The notes beneath the pieces were generated by a model. It was not told the origin of the DNA and did not search any database. It saw nothing but the letters and a program-made list of their open reading frames with translations. A stretch of 13,463 nucleotides of DNA from Burkholderiaceae bacterium (lineage in GTDB: Bacteria; Pseudomonadota; Gammaproteobacteria; Burkholderiales; Burkholderiaceae_C): assembly GCA_017853735.1 (NCBI GenBank), contig JAFMJA010000048.1:1-13463 (forward strand), in the 5' to 3' direction. Of the stretch, positions 6,966-13,463 are shown one piece after another. Position 1 is the first letter of the stretch, and each line of letters opens with the position of its first letter. The position numbers and the translations under genes were made by a program.

Positions 6966-7739
6966 ATGAAAAAAATCCGCCTTTGCCTTGCCCTTTTGTT
7001 GACCTGCTGCGCGTATGCCTGGGCTGCGCCTGCAGAAATCGGGGTGATCCTCATGCACGGCAAGAACGGGCAGCCAAAGTTTCCTGGACTTGTTGCTGTG
7101 GCCCAGGCGCTTACCGACACGGGCTATGTGGTGACAAGCCCTGTCATGCCCTGGTCGCGTGACAGACAGTACGACGCTGACTACTCGGAGACTCTGGCTC
7201 AGCTTGACGTCCTTGTGGCTGACATGAAAAGCAAGGGTGCCCGAAAAATCATACTTGCGGGTCACAGCTTTGGTGCCAATGCCGCCTTGGCCTACGCGAG
7301 TCGCAGGGAGGGCGTCAGCGGAATCGCCCTCCTGGCGCCTGGTCATTCACCCGATATCCAGGAATCATTTTTCTCGGCCAGCGTCAACCGGGCAAAAACC
7401 ATGCTGAATGATGGAAAAGGGGAGGACATCGAGGCGTTTGATGACAGCAACCAGGGTAAGAACAGCTTGATCAGGACCAAGGCGAGGATTTATTTCAGCT
7501 ACTTCGACCCCAAAGGCCTGGGCGCCATGACGCAGACCTCAGCCAAGGTACGTGCGGGCACTGCGGCACTGCTCATCATTGGCAATAGTGACCCCTGGGC
7601 TCGGAGAGCCAAGGCGATGATCTTCGATCAGATACCAGCCAACCCGAGTTCCCGTTATGTTGAACTGATCTCCAACCATATCGATACGCCACGGGATGGA
7701 ATCAGCCATTTACTGAACTGGCTGAAGACTTTCGAGTAG
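6966..7739 (+). CDS. Exported alpha/beta hydrolase
   Basis: A 257-residue protein with an N-terminal signal peptide (KKIRLCLALLLTCCAYAWA, likely cut after residue 20), so it acts in the periplasm or outside. The fold is recognisable: GVILMHGKNG (26-35) forms the oxyanion-side loop, GHSFGAN (99-105) is the nucleophile elbow with S101, GNSDPW has the likely acid D209, and SNHIDTP has the likely base H238. That gives a full Ser-Asp-His triad in the expected order. It resembles dienelactone hydrolase/BAAT-type small esterases, but the substrate is unknown. No good Shine-Dalgarno precedes the ATG (TTAAAGTGCC). A CC pair at residues 14-15 suggests a lipobox at first sight, but the residue before the Cys is Thr, which is unusual. 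The gene runs toward dedA and ends ten bases before the end of that gene. Confidence 0.82.
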   Translation: MKKIRLCLALLLTCCAYAWAAPAEIGVILMHGKNGQPKFPGLVAVAQALTDTGYVVTSPVMPWSRDRQYDADYSETLAQLDVLVADMKSKGARKIILAGHSFGANAALAYASRREGVSGIALLAPGHSPDIQESFFSASVNRAKTMLNDGKGEDIEAFDDSNQGKNSLIRTKARIYFSYFDPKGLGAMTQTSAKVRAGTAALLIIGNSDPWARRAKAMIFDQIPANPSSRYVELISNHIDTPRDGISHLLNWLKTFE

Positions 7740-7749
7740 TTCAACTCGA

Positions 7750-8415
7750 CTACTTCGGCGCGGAAAGAAATTCCACTTTGGGCCGCCGACTCGCCTTCCA
7801 AGCACCGTAGATGACAATGAGACCGGGAATCAGGATCAGACCCCAGATGATCTTCTCCAGATTCGACTTGACCCAAGGCAGGCTGCCCAAAAAATAGCCC
7901 GCCGTGCAGATGCCCAGCACCCAGATCAGCGCGCCCAGGATGTTGTAGAGCGAGAATTTGGCGCGCCCCATGTCTGCCACGCCGGCAACAAAAGGCACAA
8001 AAGTGCGCAGGAAGGGCATGAAACGGGCCAGCACAATGGTGATGCCGCCATAGGTTTCGTAGAATTCGTGCGCACGATCAAAGGCCGCCTTATTGAACAA
8101 GCGCGACTTTTCCCATCGAAAGACCTTGGGGCCAAAATAGCGGCCGATCGAATAGTTGCACTGGTCACCCAAAATGGCTGCCATCAAAAGCAACGGAACA
8201 ACCACCGAGTAGCTCAACAGGCCGGCACCAGCCATCGCACCCACCACGAACAAGAGGGAGTCGCCGGGCAAAAAGGGCATCACCACCAGGCCCGTCTCGA
8301 CAAAGATGATCAGGAACAGCAGCGCATAAACCCAGGCGCCATAGTTCTGGACAAAGCTTTCGAGGTAGCGGTCGACATGCAGGATGAAATCGATCAGAAA
8401 TGCGGCAAGTTCCAT
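7750..8415 (-). CDS. DedA-family (SNARE-associated) inner-membrane protein
   Basis: A 221-residue multi-spanning membrane protein with the DedA signatures. These are FVETGLVVMPFLPGDSLLF near residues 38-56, with the conserved E and PGD; GDQCNYSIGRYFGPKVF in the middle; and RFMPFLRTFVPFVAGVADM, with conserved Arg and Pro residues. Family members (YqjA, YohD, DedA of E. coli; UptA and PopT of other bacteria) support membrane homeostasis. Some are thought to flip undecaprenyl phosphate or phosphatidylethanolamine, or depend on the proton motive force. The family has several paralogues per genome, and I cannot say which this is. The start is ATG at 8413-8415. It converges on the hydrolase and diverges from the GlcG-like operon. 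Confidence 0.9.
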   Translation of the reverse strand: MELAAFLIDFILHVDRYLESFVQNYGAWVYALLFLIIFVETGLVVMPFLPGDSLLFVVGAMAGAGLLSYSVVVPLLLMAAILGDQCNYSIGRYFGPKVFRWEKSRLFNKAAFDRAHEFYETYGGITIVLARFMPFLRTFVPFVAGVADMGRAKFSLYNILGALIWVLGICTAGYFLGSLPWVKSNLEKIIWGLILIPGLIVIYGAWKASRRPKVEFLSAPK

Positions 8416-8444
8416 GCACAGGATTATCCCAGGGCTTGATGGAA

Positions 8445-8463
8445 GTGATCCCCGTCAAATCAC
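8445..8463. promoter_or_regulatory. Inverted repeat GTGAT-N9-ATCAC, possible operator
   Basis: Perfect five-base arms with a nine-base spacer lie in the 226-base gap between the divergent dedA and GlcG-like genes, about 30 bases upstream of the dedA start. The spacing does not fit CRP (N6) or FNR (N4). A dimeric repressor site is possible, but a match of this size can also arise by chance. In the same gap TTGAAG (8529-8534), 16 bases, TAGTGT (8551-8556) is a weak sigma70-like pair for the plus strand. Confidence 0.25.
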
Positions 8464-8641
8464 CTAGCACAAGATCCATCGGTAAAGCAAGCCCATGATT
8501 TCCCTGCCAAAACGATGCCATGAGTGACTTGAAGAGCGGGCAGAATGGCGTAGTGTTGTTCGGTGGATTACCCCATTTTGGAGCAAACCCGACTGCGCAA
8601 TTCTGTCACCTGATTTATTTGATTTCGAGGAGATTGATTCA

Positions 8642-9094
8642 ATGTTTGTTGCGAATGCAAAACGTCTCACCCTAGCCGGCGCAGAAAAAATGTGCGCCAC
8701 CGCGATTGAGGGTGCTACCCGCGAGGGGCTGGCCATTTGTGTGGTGGTCGCTGACGGCGGTGGCAATGTCATCCTGGCCAAACGTATGGACGGTGGGCGC
8801 TTTCATACCCTGCATTCCTCAACCACCAAGGCTATTTGCGCATCCTCCAACAAACGCATGACCACCTCGCAGGGCGCAGTTGGGCAGAGCCTGGACACCT
8901 CGCATGCCATTGGCCTTGCACTGGCTGCTGGCCCTGACCGTTGGACTGCGATGGAAGGTGGCGCTCCAGTCATTGTCGACGGAGAATGTATTGGCGGAGT
9001 GGGTGTTTCAGGTGGCAACTGGCAAGCCGATGCCGATCTGGCCAAAGCGGCGGTTGAATCGATTGGTGCGTCCGTTTCCATCGACGCCAAATAA
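8642..9094 (+). CDS. GlcG/HbpS-like heme-binding-family protein (DUF336)
   Basis: A 150-residue protein of the GlcG/HbpS/PduO C-terminal family. It shows LTLAGAEKMCATAIEGA, then AICVVVADGGGNVILAKRMDGG, the helix with STTKAICASSNKR, and the glycine-rich end GGAPVIVDGECIGGVGVSGG. There is no signal peptide, so it is probably cytoplasmic. Some family members bind heme or cobalamin-related ligands. Many sit in catabolic operons next to oxidoreductases without a proven role, as glcG does in glycolate use. GAGGAG shortly before the ATG is a strong ribosome site. The next gene starts 24 bases downstream with its own site, so this is the first gene of a likely three-gene operon with the Gfo/Idh/MocA enzyme and the Bug protein. 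Confidence 0.85.
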   Translation: MFVANAKRLTLAGAEKMCATAIEGATREGLAICVVVADGGGNVILAKRMDGGRFHTLHSSTTKAICASSNKRMTTSQGAVGQSLDTSHAIGLALAAGPDRWTAMEGGAPVIVDGECIGGVGVSGGNWQADADLAKAAVESIGASVSIDAK

Positions 9095-9118
9095 TCACTT
9101 TTTCCAGAGGAATCGACA

Positions 9119-10132
9119 ATGTCTTTTGAACCCATTCAAGTAGCCTGCCTGGGCATGGGCTGGTGGTCCGATGTTTTGGCCGATGCGATGGTGCGCTCGG
9201 GCAAGCTCAAGATCAAGTCCTGCTTCACCCGTTCCCCTGAAAAACGGGAAGCATTTGCCAAGAAATACAGTTGCCAGGTCGCGTCCAGCTACGAGGAAAT
9301 TCTGGCCGATCCATCGATCGACGCAGTCATCAACACCACGCCCAACAATGTGCATCTGGAGACCACCCGCCAGGCCGCAGCAGCTGGCAAGCATGTATTT
9401 CTGGACAAACCCATCGCCAATACCCTGGCTGATGGCCGGGCCATTACCGAGGTATGCCGCTCTGCTGGCGTGGTGCTGGCCTTGGGCTACCAGCGCCGCC
9501 GCGAAAGCCAGTTTCGCTGGATTCGCCAGCAAATTGACGCCGGAGAGTTCGGGCGGCTCGTCAATGCCGAGGCCAATATCAGCCGCGACCGCTTGGGCAA
9601 GATCGATCTGAGTTCCTGGCGCTACCAGGCCGCCGGCATGCCCGGTGGAGTCATGCTGCAAATTGGCGTCCACTATATCGATGTACTTGAGTACCTGATC
9701 GGCCCCATCAAGTCTGTCAGTGGCCAGTTGGCGCAGCTGGTCTTGCCGGGAGACAACCCTGATGTGGCCAGCCTGCTGCTGGAACATGAAAATGGCGCGC
9801 TTTCCACCGTCAATGCCAGCTATGCCTCAGCCTCTGAAAACTATGTGATGAACATTTACGGCAAGGAGGCCAGCGCCTATTACGACCTGCACGGTGGTCT
9901 GCGCTTTATCAAGCGTGGTACGGATAAAGTTGTACCCATAGCTTTCGCCAAAAATGACACCTTTGTGGAAGAACTGGACGAGTTCGCCGCTGCGGTGCGT
10001 GGCCAAGGAACCCCCGAGACCGGCGGCGAATACGCCACCCGCTCTTTGGGAGTTATCCGCGCTGGCATTATTTCGGCAAAAGAGGGCCGACGGGTGCAAT
10101 TAGCCGAGGTCTTGGCCGACCCTGCCGCATAA
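9119..10132 (+). CDS. Gfo/Idh/MocA-family NAD(P)-dependent oxidoreductase
   Basis: A 337-residue cytoplasmic dehydrogenase, normal length for the family. The N-terminal Rossmann fold starts VACLGMGWWSDVL (residues 8-20), where the usual third glycine of GxGxxG is replaced (GMGWWS). NTTPNNVH (72-79) and GKHVFLDKPIANT (90-102) follow; K97 in DKP is the conserved nicotinamide-side lysine, with Asp in place of the common Glu. The C-terminal domain holds GGVMLQIGVHYIDVLEYLIGP with H185 and D188, the likely catalytic His and its partner. Family substrates are sugars, inositols and sugar-like alcohols or acids, so a polyol or sugar-acid oxidation step is likely here, but it is not specified by the sequence. 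AGAGGAA before the ATG is a fair ribosome site. It sits between the GlcG-like and Bug genes. Confidence 0.88.
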   Translation: MSFEPIQVACLGMGWWSDVLADAMVRSGKLKIKSCFTRSPEKREAFAKKYSCQVASSYEEILADPSIDAVINTTPNNVHLETTRQAAAAGKHVFLDKPIANTLADGRAITEVCRSAGVVLALGYQRRRESQFRWIRQQIDAGEFGRLVNAEANISRDRLGKIDLSSWRYQAAGMPGGVMLQIGVHYIDVLEYLIGPIKSVSGQLAQLVLPGDNPDVASLLLEHENGALSTVNASYASASENYVMNIYGKEASAYYDLHGGLRFIKRGTDKVVPIAFAKNDTFVEELDEFAAAVRGQGTPETGGEYATRSLGVIRAGIISAKEGRRVQLAEVLADPAA

Positions 10133-10162
10133 GGCGCCGGTGATTCAAAAAACGATTCTGGC

Positions 10163-10204
10163 ATGAACAAAAGCACTTTTGAGGAGTTTGCATGATGAAC
10201 AAAA
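10163..10204 (+). repeat. 10-base direct repeat and mini-ORF at the Bug gene start
   Basis: ATGAACAAAA occurs at 10163-10172 and again at 10195-10204, where it begins at the second ATG of the Bug gene. The first copy opens a ten-codon frame (MNKSTFEEFA) whose TGA overlaps the ATGATG start region. CAAAAG-CA-CTTTTG at 10168-10181 is an imperfect-loop palindrome touching the GAGGAG ribosome site (10181-10186). This could be a coincidental duplication or a small leader. No ribosome site precedes the first ATG. Confidence 0.3.
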
Positions 10205-11172
10205 TTTCACGTCGTAGCACTTTTCTTAGTTTGCTGGCAGTGTTGGGCCTGAGCTGTCCCCTGGGGTCAGCCCTGGCCCAGGCTTCCAACAATGCTCCCT
10301 TTGAAATGGTCGTCCTTTTCCCGGCCGGTTCATCGGCTGATGTTGGCGCACGCATCCTAGCCGAAGGCATGTCCAAGTATCTGGAGCAACCGGTTCCGGT
10401 GATCAACAAGCCAGGTGGAGGTGGTGCGATCGGCTACAAGTATGTAGCCGCCGCTCGACCAGACGGCAGGACCATGGTGTGGAACTCGAATTCAATTTCC
10501 ACCACATTCCATGGTGGCACCATGAACATCGACTACAAGGCCTTTGAAGCGGTGGCCCGCGCCACCATTGAGATTCCCGCCGTGGTGGTGCAGGCTTCGT
10601 CGCCCTGGAAAACCATGGGTGAACTGATCGACTACGCTCGCGCCAACCCAGGCAAGCTCAAGGTCGGAAACTCAGGAACTGGAAGCCATACCCATATGGC
10701 CTCTACTGCCCTGTTCGAAACAGTTGGTGCCCATTCACTAGATGTGCCATTCAACTCCAGCCAGGTCGTCACCAATCTGCTCGGTGGTCATGTCGATGCC
10801 ATCATTCAACTACCTAGCGCTGTAGCGCCCCATGTCCGTAGCGGTTCGTTGCGGGTGCTGGGTGTGCTGGGCTCGAGGCGCGACCCCATATTTCCAGACG
10901 CACCAACCGCAGCCGAGTTGGGCTTAACGGTGCCCGCCATGGATCTCTGGCGCGGGATTGGCGTGCCCCGCGGCACACCGCCGGCCACTCTTGCTCGGCT
11001 GGAAAAAGCCATTCAGTTTGCACTGCAGCGCCCTGAGTTCATCAGCACAGGGCAAAAACTCGGATTTGTTCCGGCCTTCCTGCCCTCGCGAGACTTTGCC
11101 CAATTGATTGCGCGTGAAGATGACTTGATCGCCCGCCAGATGGAGCAGTTTGGCATGAAGAAAAAGCAGTAA
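10192..11172 (+). CDS. Bug-family (TctC-like) periplasmic solute-binding protein
   Basis: A 326-residue tripartite-tricarboxylate-type binding protein. The N-terminus MMNKISRRSTFLSLLAVLGLSCPLGSALAQA is a signal peptide with a twin-arginine-like pair, cut near ALA-QA. The mature part has the family order: FEMVVLFPAGSSADVGARILAEGM, then PVINKPGGGGAIGYKYVA, then GTGSHTHMAS and ILGGHVDA-like LLGGHVDAIIQLPS, and the C-terminal GVPRGTPPATLARLEKAI. Such proteins bind dicarboxylates, aromatic acids, nicotinate and similar small anions. No TctA or TctB membrane partner is in the window, so it is an orphan binding protein as is common in Burkholderiales. ATG at 10192 or 10195 can serve as start, both after GAGGAG. 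The 59-base gap from the oxidoreductase leaves an operon likely. The ligand probably feeds that enzyme, which is inference. Confidence 0.92.
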   Translation: MMNKISRRSTFLSLLAVLGLSCPLGSALAQASNNAPFEMVVLFPAGSSADVGARILAEGMSKYLEQPVPVINKPGGGGAIGYKYVAAARPDGRTMVWNSNSISTTFHGGTMNIDYKAFEAVARATIEIPAVVVQASSPWKTMGELIDYARANPGKLKVGNSGTGSHTHMASTALFETVGAHSLDVPFNSSQVVTNLLGGHVDAIIQLPSAVAPHVRSGSLRVLGVLGSRRDPIFPDAPTAAELGLTVPAMDLWRGIGVPRGTPPATLARLEKAIQFALQRPEFISTGQKLGFVPAFLPSRDFAQLIAREDDLIARQMEQFGMKKKQ

Positions 11173-11181
11173 GCCACCACA

Positions 11182-11221
11182 GCAGTCGCTGCATTTTCTT
11201 TTTCCCATCGCTAGCGACTGC
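11182..11221 (+). terminator. Inverted repeat after the Bug gene, possible weak terminator
   Basis: GCAGTCGCT (11182-11190) and AGCGACTGC (11213-11221) are perfect nine-base arms around a 22-base loop that contains the T-rich run ATTTTCTTTTT. The T tract is in the loop, not after the stem, so it is not a classical intrinsic terminator. A nested TCGCTAGCGA palindrome covers 11208-11217. It lies in the 84-base gap between the Bug operon and mutL and could separate or regulate them. Confidence 0.3.
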
Positions 11222-11256
11222 CCTGGCTGCAGCTCATCAGCGCCTAAAATCACTGG

Positions 11257-13125
11257 GTGATTGCCAATCTGCGTACATCATCCCTGCGCCGCCCCATTCA
11301 GGAATTACCTGATGCGCTGATCAGTCAGATTGCAGCTGGCGAAGTGGTGGAGCGTCCCGCTTCGGTGGTTCGCGAATTGGTGGACAACGCATTGGATGCG
11401 GGCGCAGCTCAAATTACATTGCGCCTGATGGCTGGCGGTGTGCGCCTGATCGTTGTCGAAGATGATGGCTGGGGTATTCCTCCTACTGAATTGCCAATTG
11501 CCCTCAAGCGCCACGCCACCAGCAAAATCCGGGATCTGAGGGAACTGGAAGCCGTCAGCACGCTGGGCTTCCGGGGTGAGGCCCTGGCGGCCATTCATTC
11601 CATTGCAGACTGCAGTATCTACTCGCGTGCCGAGGGCCAGGACCAGGCCTGGCAGCTCGATGGGCACAGCGGTGAGATCAAACCAGTAGCACGCGCCAAA
11701 GGCACCACGGTTGAAGTCAAAGAGCTATTTTTCAGTACCCCAGCTCGGCGCAAGTTTCTCAAATCCGATGCGACCGAGTTAGCGCATTGCATCGAGTCGG
11801 TTCGTCGCCATGCCCTGGCCCGTCCGGATGTCGGCTTTGCGGTTTGGCATGAGGGCAAGCTGATCGAACAATGGCGCGCGCATATCGGCCCAGATGCCCA
11901 GGATCAAAGGCTGGCAGATGTCATGGGAAACGACTTCATGCTTGATTCAGTCGAGGTCGATTTTCAGGGACTACTGGCGCCTGGCGCATCTCAAGCCATA
12001 CGCATCTGGGGACGGGCGGGCTCGCCCACTGCGTCGCGGGCCAGGAGCGATCATCAGTTTTTCTTTGTCAATGGCCGGTACGTACGCGACAAGGTACTCA
12101 CCCACGCTGCCCGCAGTGCCTACCAGGATGTTCTGCACGGACTCAAGCAACCTGCTTTCGCGCTTTACCTTGAAATCGATCCGACCCGGGTCGACGTGAA
12201 TGTGCATCCCACCAAGATCGAGCTGCGCTTTCGCGATAGCCGTGAGGTGCATCAGGCTGTGCGCCATGCGGTTGAAAATGCCCTGGCCGTACCGAGATCT
12301 CAACCTGTGGCGTCGGTTGAACCCGGCATGGGGGCTTACCCGGCTGACCATTCCACAGTTGATCATTCCCTGGCCTGGCGCCAGTCTTTCATGCGCCTGG
12401 AAGATCGGCCAGGCCACCCGGTGAACGATCTGGCCAGCCTTTGGCAGCCCACTGGCGCTCAATTGCTGGCAGAGCCCGCATCGCCCTGGACGTCAAGGAA
12501 ATCGGAAGATCCTGCTGGCCAAGGGGCATCCGACACCCAGGCCTGGCCGCTTGGCCGGGCTGTGGCCCAGCTGAAAGGCATTTACATCCTGTCAGAGAAT
12601 GAGCAGGGGCTGGTCATTGTGGACATGCATGCAGCCCATGAGCGCATTGTTTATGAGCGCCTGAAAACCCAGCTCGATGGACAGGGTTTGTCAAGTCAGC
12701 CCTTGTTGATTCCAGCCACTTTTGCCGCCACCCCCCAGGAAGTCGCCACTGCTGAAGCCCATCAGGACACTTTGCGCCAACTGGGTCTGGAGCTGACGCC
12801 CTTTTCTCCGAAAACCCTCGCCGTCCGTGCAGTTCCAGCAACTTTGGCCCAAGGCGATGCGGTGGAACTGGCACGCAGCGTACTGGTTGAATTGGCACAA
12901 CACGAAGCCAGCCAGGTGATCGAGCAAGCCCACAATCAATTGCTGGCCACCATGGCCTGTCATGGTGCGGTGCGCGCCAACCGTCGCCTGACCCTGGAAG
13001 AGATGAATGCGCTGTTGCGCGAAATGGAGCAGACTGAGCGTTCCGACCAGTGCAACCACGGCCGCCCCACCTGGCGGCAAGTGAGCCTCAAAGACCTGGA
13101 TGCGCTGTTCATGCGTGGCCGGTAG
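11257..13125 (+). CDS. mutL: DNA mismatch repair protein MutL with endonuclease motifs
   Basis: A 622-residue protein that links MutS mismatch recognition to strand incision. The GHKL ATPase domain (about 15-345) has ELVDNALDAGA (E40, N44), DDGWGIP, HATSKI, LGFRGEAL, GTTVEVKELFFSTPARRKF, FFVNGRYVRDK and VDVNVHPTKIELRF. A low-complexity linker spans roughly 350-425. The C-terminal domain starts at VAQLKGIYILSENEQGL and carries DMHAAHERIVYE (from D456), matching DQHA(x)2E(x)4E, plus ACHGAVRAN (C568) and CNHGRPTW (C599). Together these are the metal-binding motifs of nicking MutL proteins, found in bacteria lacking MutH. GTG at 11257 is the best start; the conserved protein begins around RRPIQELPDALISQIAAGEVVERP. 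There is no strong ribosome site. amiC, a frequent neighbour, lies 5.3 kb upstream, and miaA is not directly downstream. Confidence 0.95.
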   Translation: MIANLRTSSLRRPIQELPDALISQIAAGEVVERPASVVRELVDNALDAGAAQITLRLMAGGVRLIVVEDDGWGIPPTELPIALKRHATSKIRDLRELEAVSTLGFRGEALAAIHSIADCSIYSRAEGQDQAWQLDGHSGEIKPVARAKGTTVEVKELFFSTPARRKFLKSDATELAHCIESVRRHALARPDVGFAVWHEGKLIEQWRAHIGPDAQDQRLADVMGNDFMLDSVEVDFQGLLAPGASQAIRIWGRAGSPTASRARSDHQFFFVNGRYVRDKVLTHAARSAYQDVLHGLKQPAFALYLEIDPTRVDVNVHPTKIELRFRDSREVHQAVRHAVENALAVPRSQPVASVEPGMGAYPADHSTVDHSLAWRQSFMRLEDRPGHPVNDLASLWQPTGAQLLAEPASPWTSRKSEDPAGQGASDTQAWPLGRAVAQLKGIYILSENEQGLVIVDMHAAHERIVYERLKTQLDGQGLSSQPLLIPATFAATPQEVATAEAHQDTLRQLGLELTPFSPKTLAVRAVPATLAQGDAVELARSVLVELAQHEASQVIEQAHNQLLATMACHGAVRANRRLTLEEMNALLREMEQTERSDQCNHGRPTWRQVSLKDLDALFMRGR

Positions 13126-13130
13126 ACAGC

Positions 13131-13158
13131 TTGGCGAGCCCCCTCCTCGTGCTACGCT
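13131..13158 (+). promoter_or_regulatory. Candidate extended -10 sigma70 promoter for sseA
   Basis: TTGGCG (13131-13136), a 16-base spacer and TACGCT (13153-13158) preceded by TG at 13150-13151 form an extended -10 arrangement just after the mutL stop. It would place transcription start about 33 bases before the sseA ATG. Both hexamers are imperfect. Confidence 0.35.
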
Positions 13159-13197
13159 TGAACCTCGGACCCACTCTTTATCTGCCCTCCTACTGCC

Positions 13198-13463
13198 ATG
13201 TACTCCACTCTGATCTCCCCTGAACAGCTGATGACGCTTCAGCAAACCCAGCAAGCCCTGATGGTGTTTGACTGCAGTTATGAACTGATGAAGCCAGCCG
13301 AAGGCGAGCAGCAGTATCTGAGTGCGCACATTGTCAACGCCCAACGCGCTGACCTGAGCCGCCATCTCAGCGCCCAGGAGGGAGCAGCTTCAGCCAGCGG
13401 TGGCCGACACCCCTTGCCGACTCGAGAGCAGTTTGCCGCCTGGCTGGCCGGGCTTGGCTTCCA
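13198..13463 (+). CDS. sseA: 3-mercaptopyruvate/thiosulfate sulfurtransferase, rhodanese type (3' partial)
   Basis: The first 88 codons are present and the frame runs off the window. MYSTLISPEQLMTL is followed by LMVFDCSYELM, SAHIVNAQRADLSRHLS, SGGRHPLPTREQFAAWLAGLGF. This is the N-terminal, non-catalytic rhodanese domain of two-domain SseA-type enzymes, which move sulfur from mercaptopyruvate or thiosulfate to a thiol acceptor in the cytoplasm. The catalytic Cys of the second domain lies outside the window, so activity cannot be confirmed. HIVNAQRADL stands where HIPGA.RADL is usual. ATG at 13198 gives the expected family start, but no Shine-Dalgarno precedes it; the upstream bases are C- and T-rich. 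Mercaptopyruvate versus thiosulfate preference cannot be told from this part. Confidence 0.88.
   Translation, partial: MYSTLISPEQLMTLQQTQQALMVFDCSYELMKPAEGEQQYLSAHIVNAQRADLSRHLSAQEGAASASGGRHPLPTREQFAAWLAGLGF

Noticed and set aside
6717..7346. 209-codon minus-strand ORF across the hydrolase start
   Set aside because: It is the reverse of a well-supported hydrolase gene with signal peptide and catalytic triad, and its own translation shows no domain.
7733..7754. Small hairpin (CGAGT-N6-ACTCG, and AGTAGT/ACTACT) between the hydrolase and dedA stops
   Set aside because: The stems are only 5-6 bases, are mutually exclusive and have no T tract, which is too weak to call a bidirectional terminator.
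12691..13365. 224-codon minus-strand ORF over the mutL end and sseA start
   Set aside because: It is opposite mutL motifs and the sseA N-terminus, both unmistakable, and its composition (His, Gln rich) is typical of antisense frames in GC-rich DNA.
1..13463. Mobile elements, CRISPR arrays, tRNA or rRNA genes
   Set aside because: No transposase, integrase, regularly spaced repeats, cloverleaf or rRNA-like stretch was seen on reading both strands.

Overview
The window looks like a chromosomal segment from a betaproteobacterium of the order Burkholderiales, probably Comamonadaceae-like. The reasons are the moderately GC-rich coding sequence, a Bug-type solute-binding protein, the queG / tsaE-amiC neighbourhood, and MutL and SseA sequences of the kind familiar from that group. 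This is a judgement from remembered family sequences, not from a search.

Layout. Positions 1-3023 (+) hold the 3' part of a thiamine-diphosphate-dependent acetolactate-synthase-like enzyme, then a TauE/SafE-family permease and an AEC-family permease, all packed in one direction. Positions 3020-5931 are housekeeping. queG (queuosine synthesis, minus strand) converges on the AEC gene, and the two share stop-codon bases. queG diverges from tsaE (t6A37 synthesis) with 18 bases between the start codons, and tsaE overlaps amiC (cell-separation amidase). Positions 6006-6720 (minus) hold a compact, tightly coupled set: a possible 22-codon ORF, an 83-residue acidic protein, and a remnant of an ftsH gene that keeps its extreme N-terminus and about the last 110 residues but has lost everything between. 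Positions 6966-8415 hold an exported alpha/beta hydrolase (+) converging on a DedA-family membrane protein (minus). Positions 8642-11172 (+) form a likely three-gene metabolic operon: a GlcG/HbpS-like protein, a Gfo/Idh/MocA oxidoreductase and a Bug solute-binding protein. Positions 11257-13125 (+) are mutL with intact endonuclease motifs. From 13198 to the window edge is the start of a 3-mercaptopyruvate sulfurtransferase (sseA).

How the genes relate. tsaE, amiC and mutL are neighbours in many proteobacteria. Here about 5.3 kb of accessory or lineage-specific genes lies between amiC and mutL, and the ftsH remnant within it suggests a remodelled interval. The two metabolic blocks, ThDP enzyme plus two exporters and GlcG/Gfo/Bug, look like small-organic-acid or alcohol metabolism. 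Their substrates cannot be read from the sequence.

I found no tRNA, rRNA, CRISPR array, transposase or phage gene. I do not see a clearly new multi-gene system. The least ordinary item is the deleted ftsH and its coupled small ORFs.
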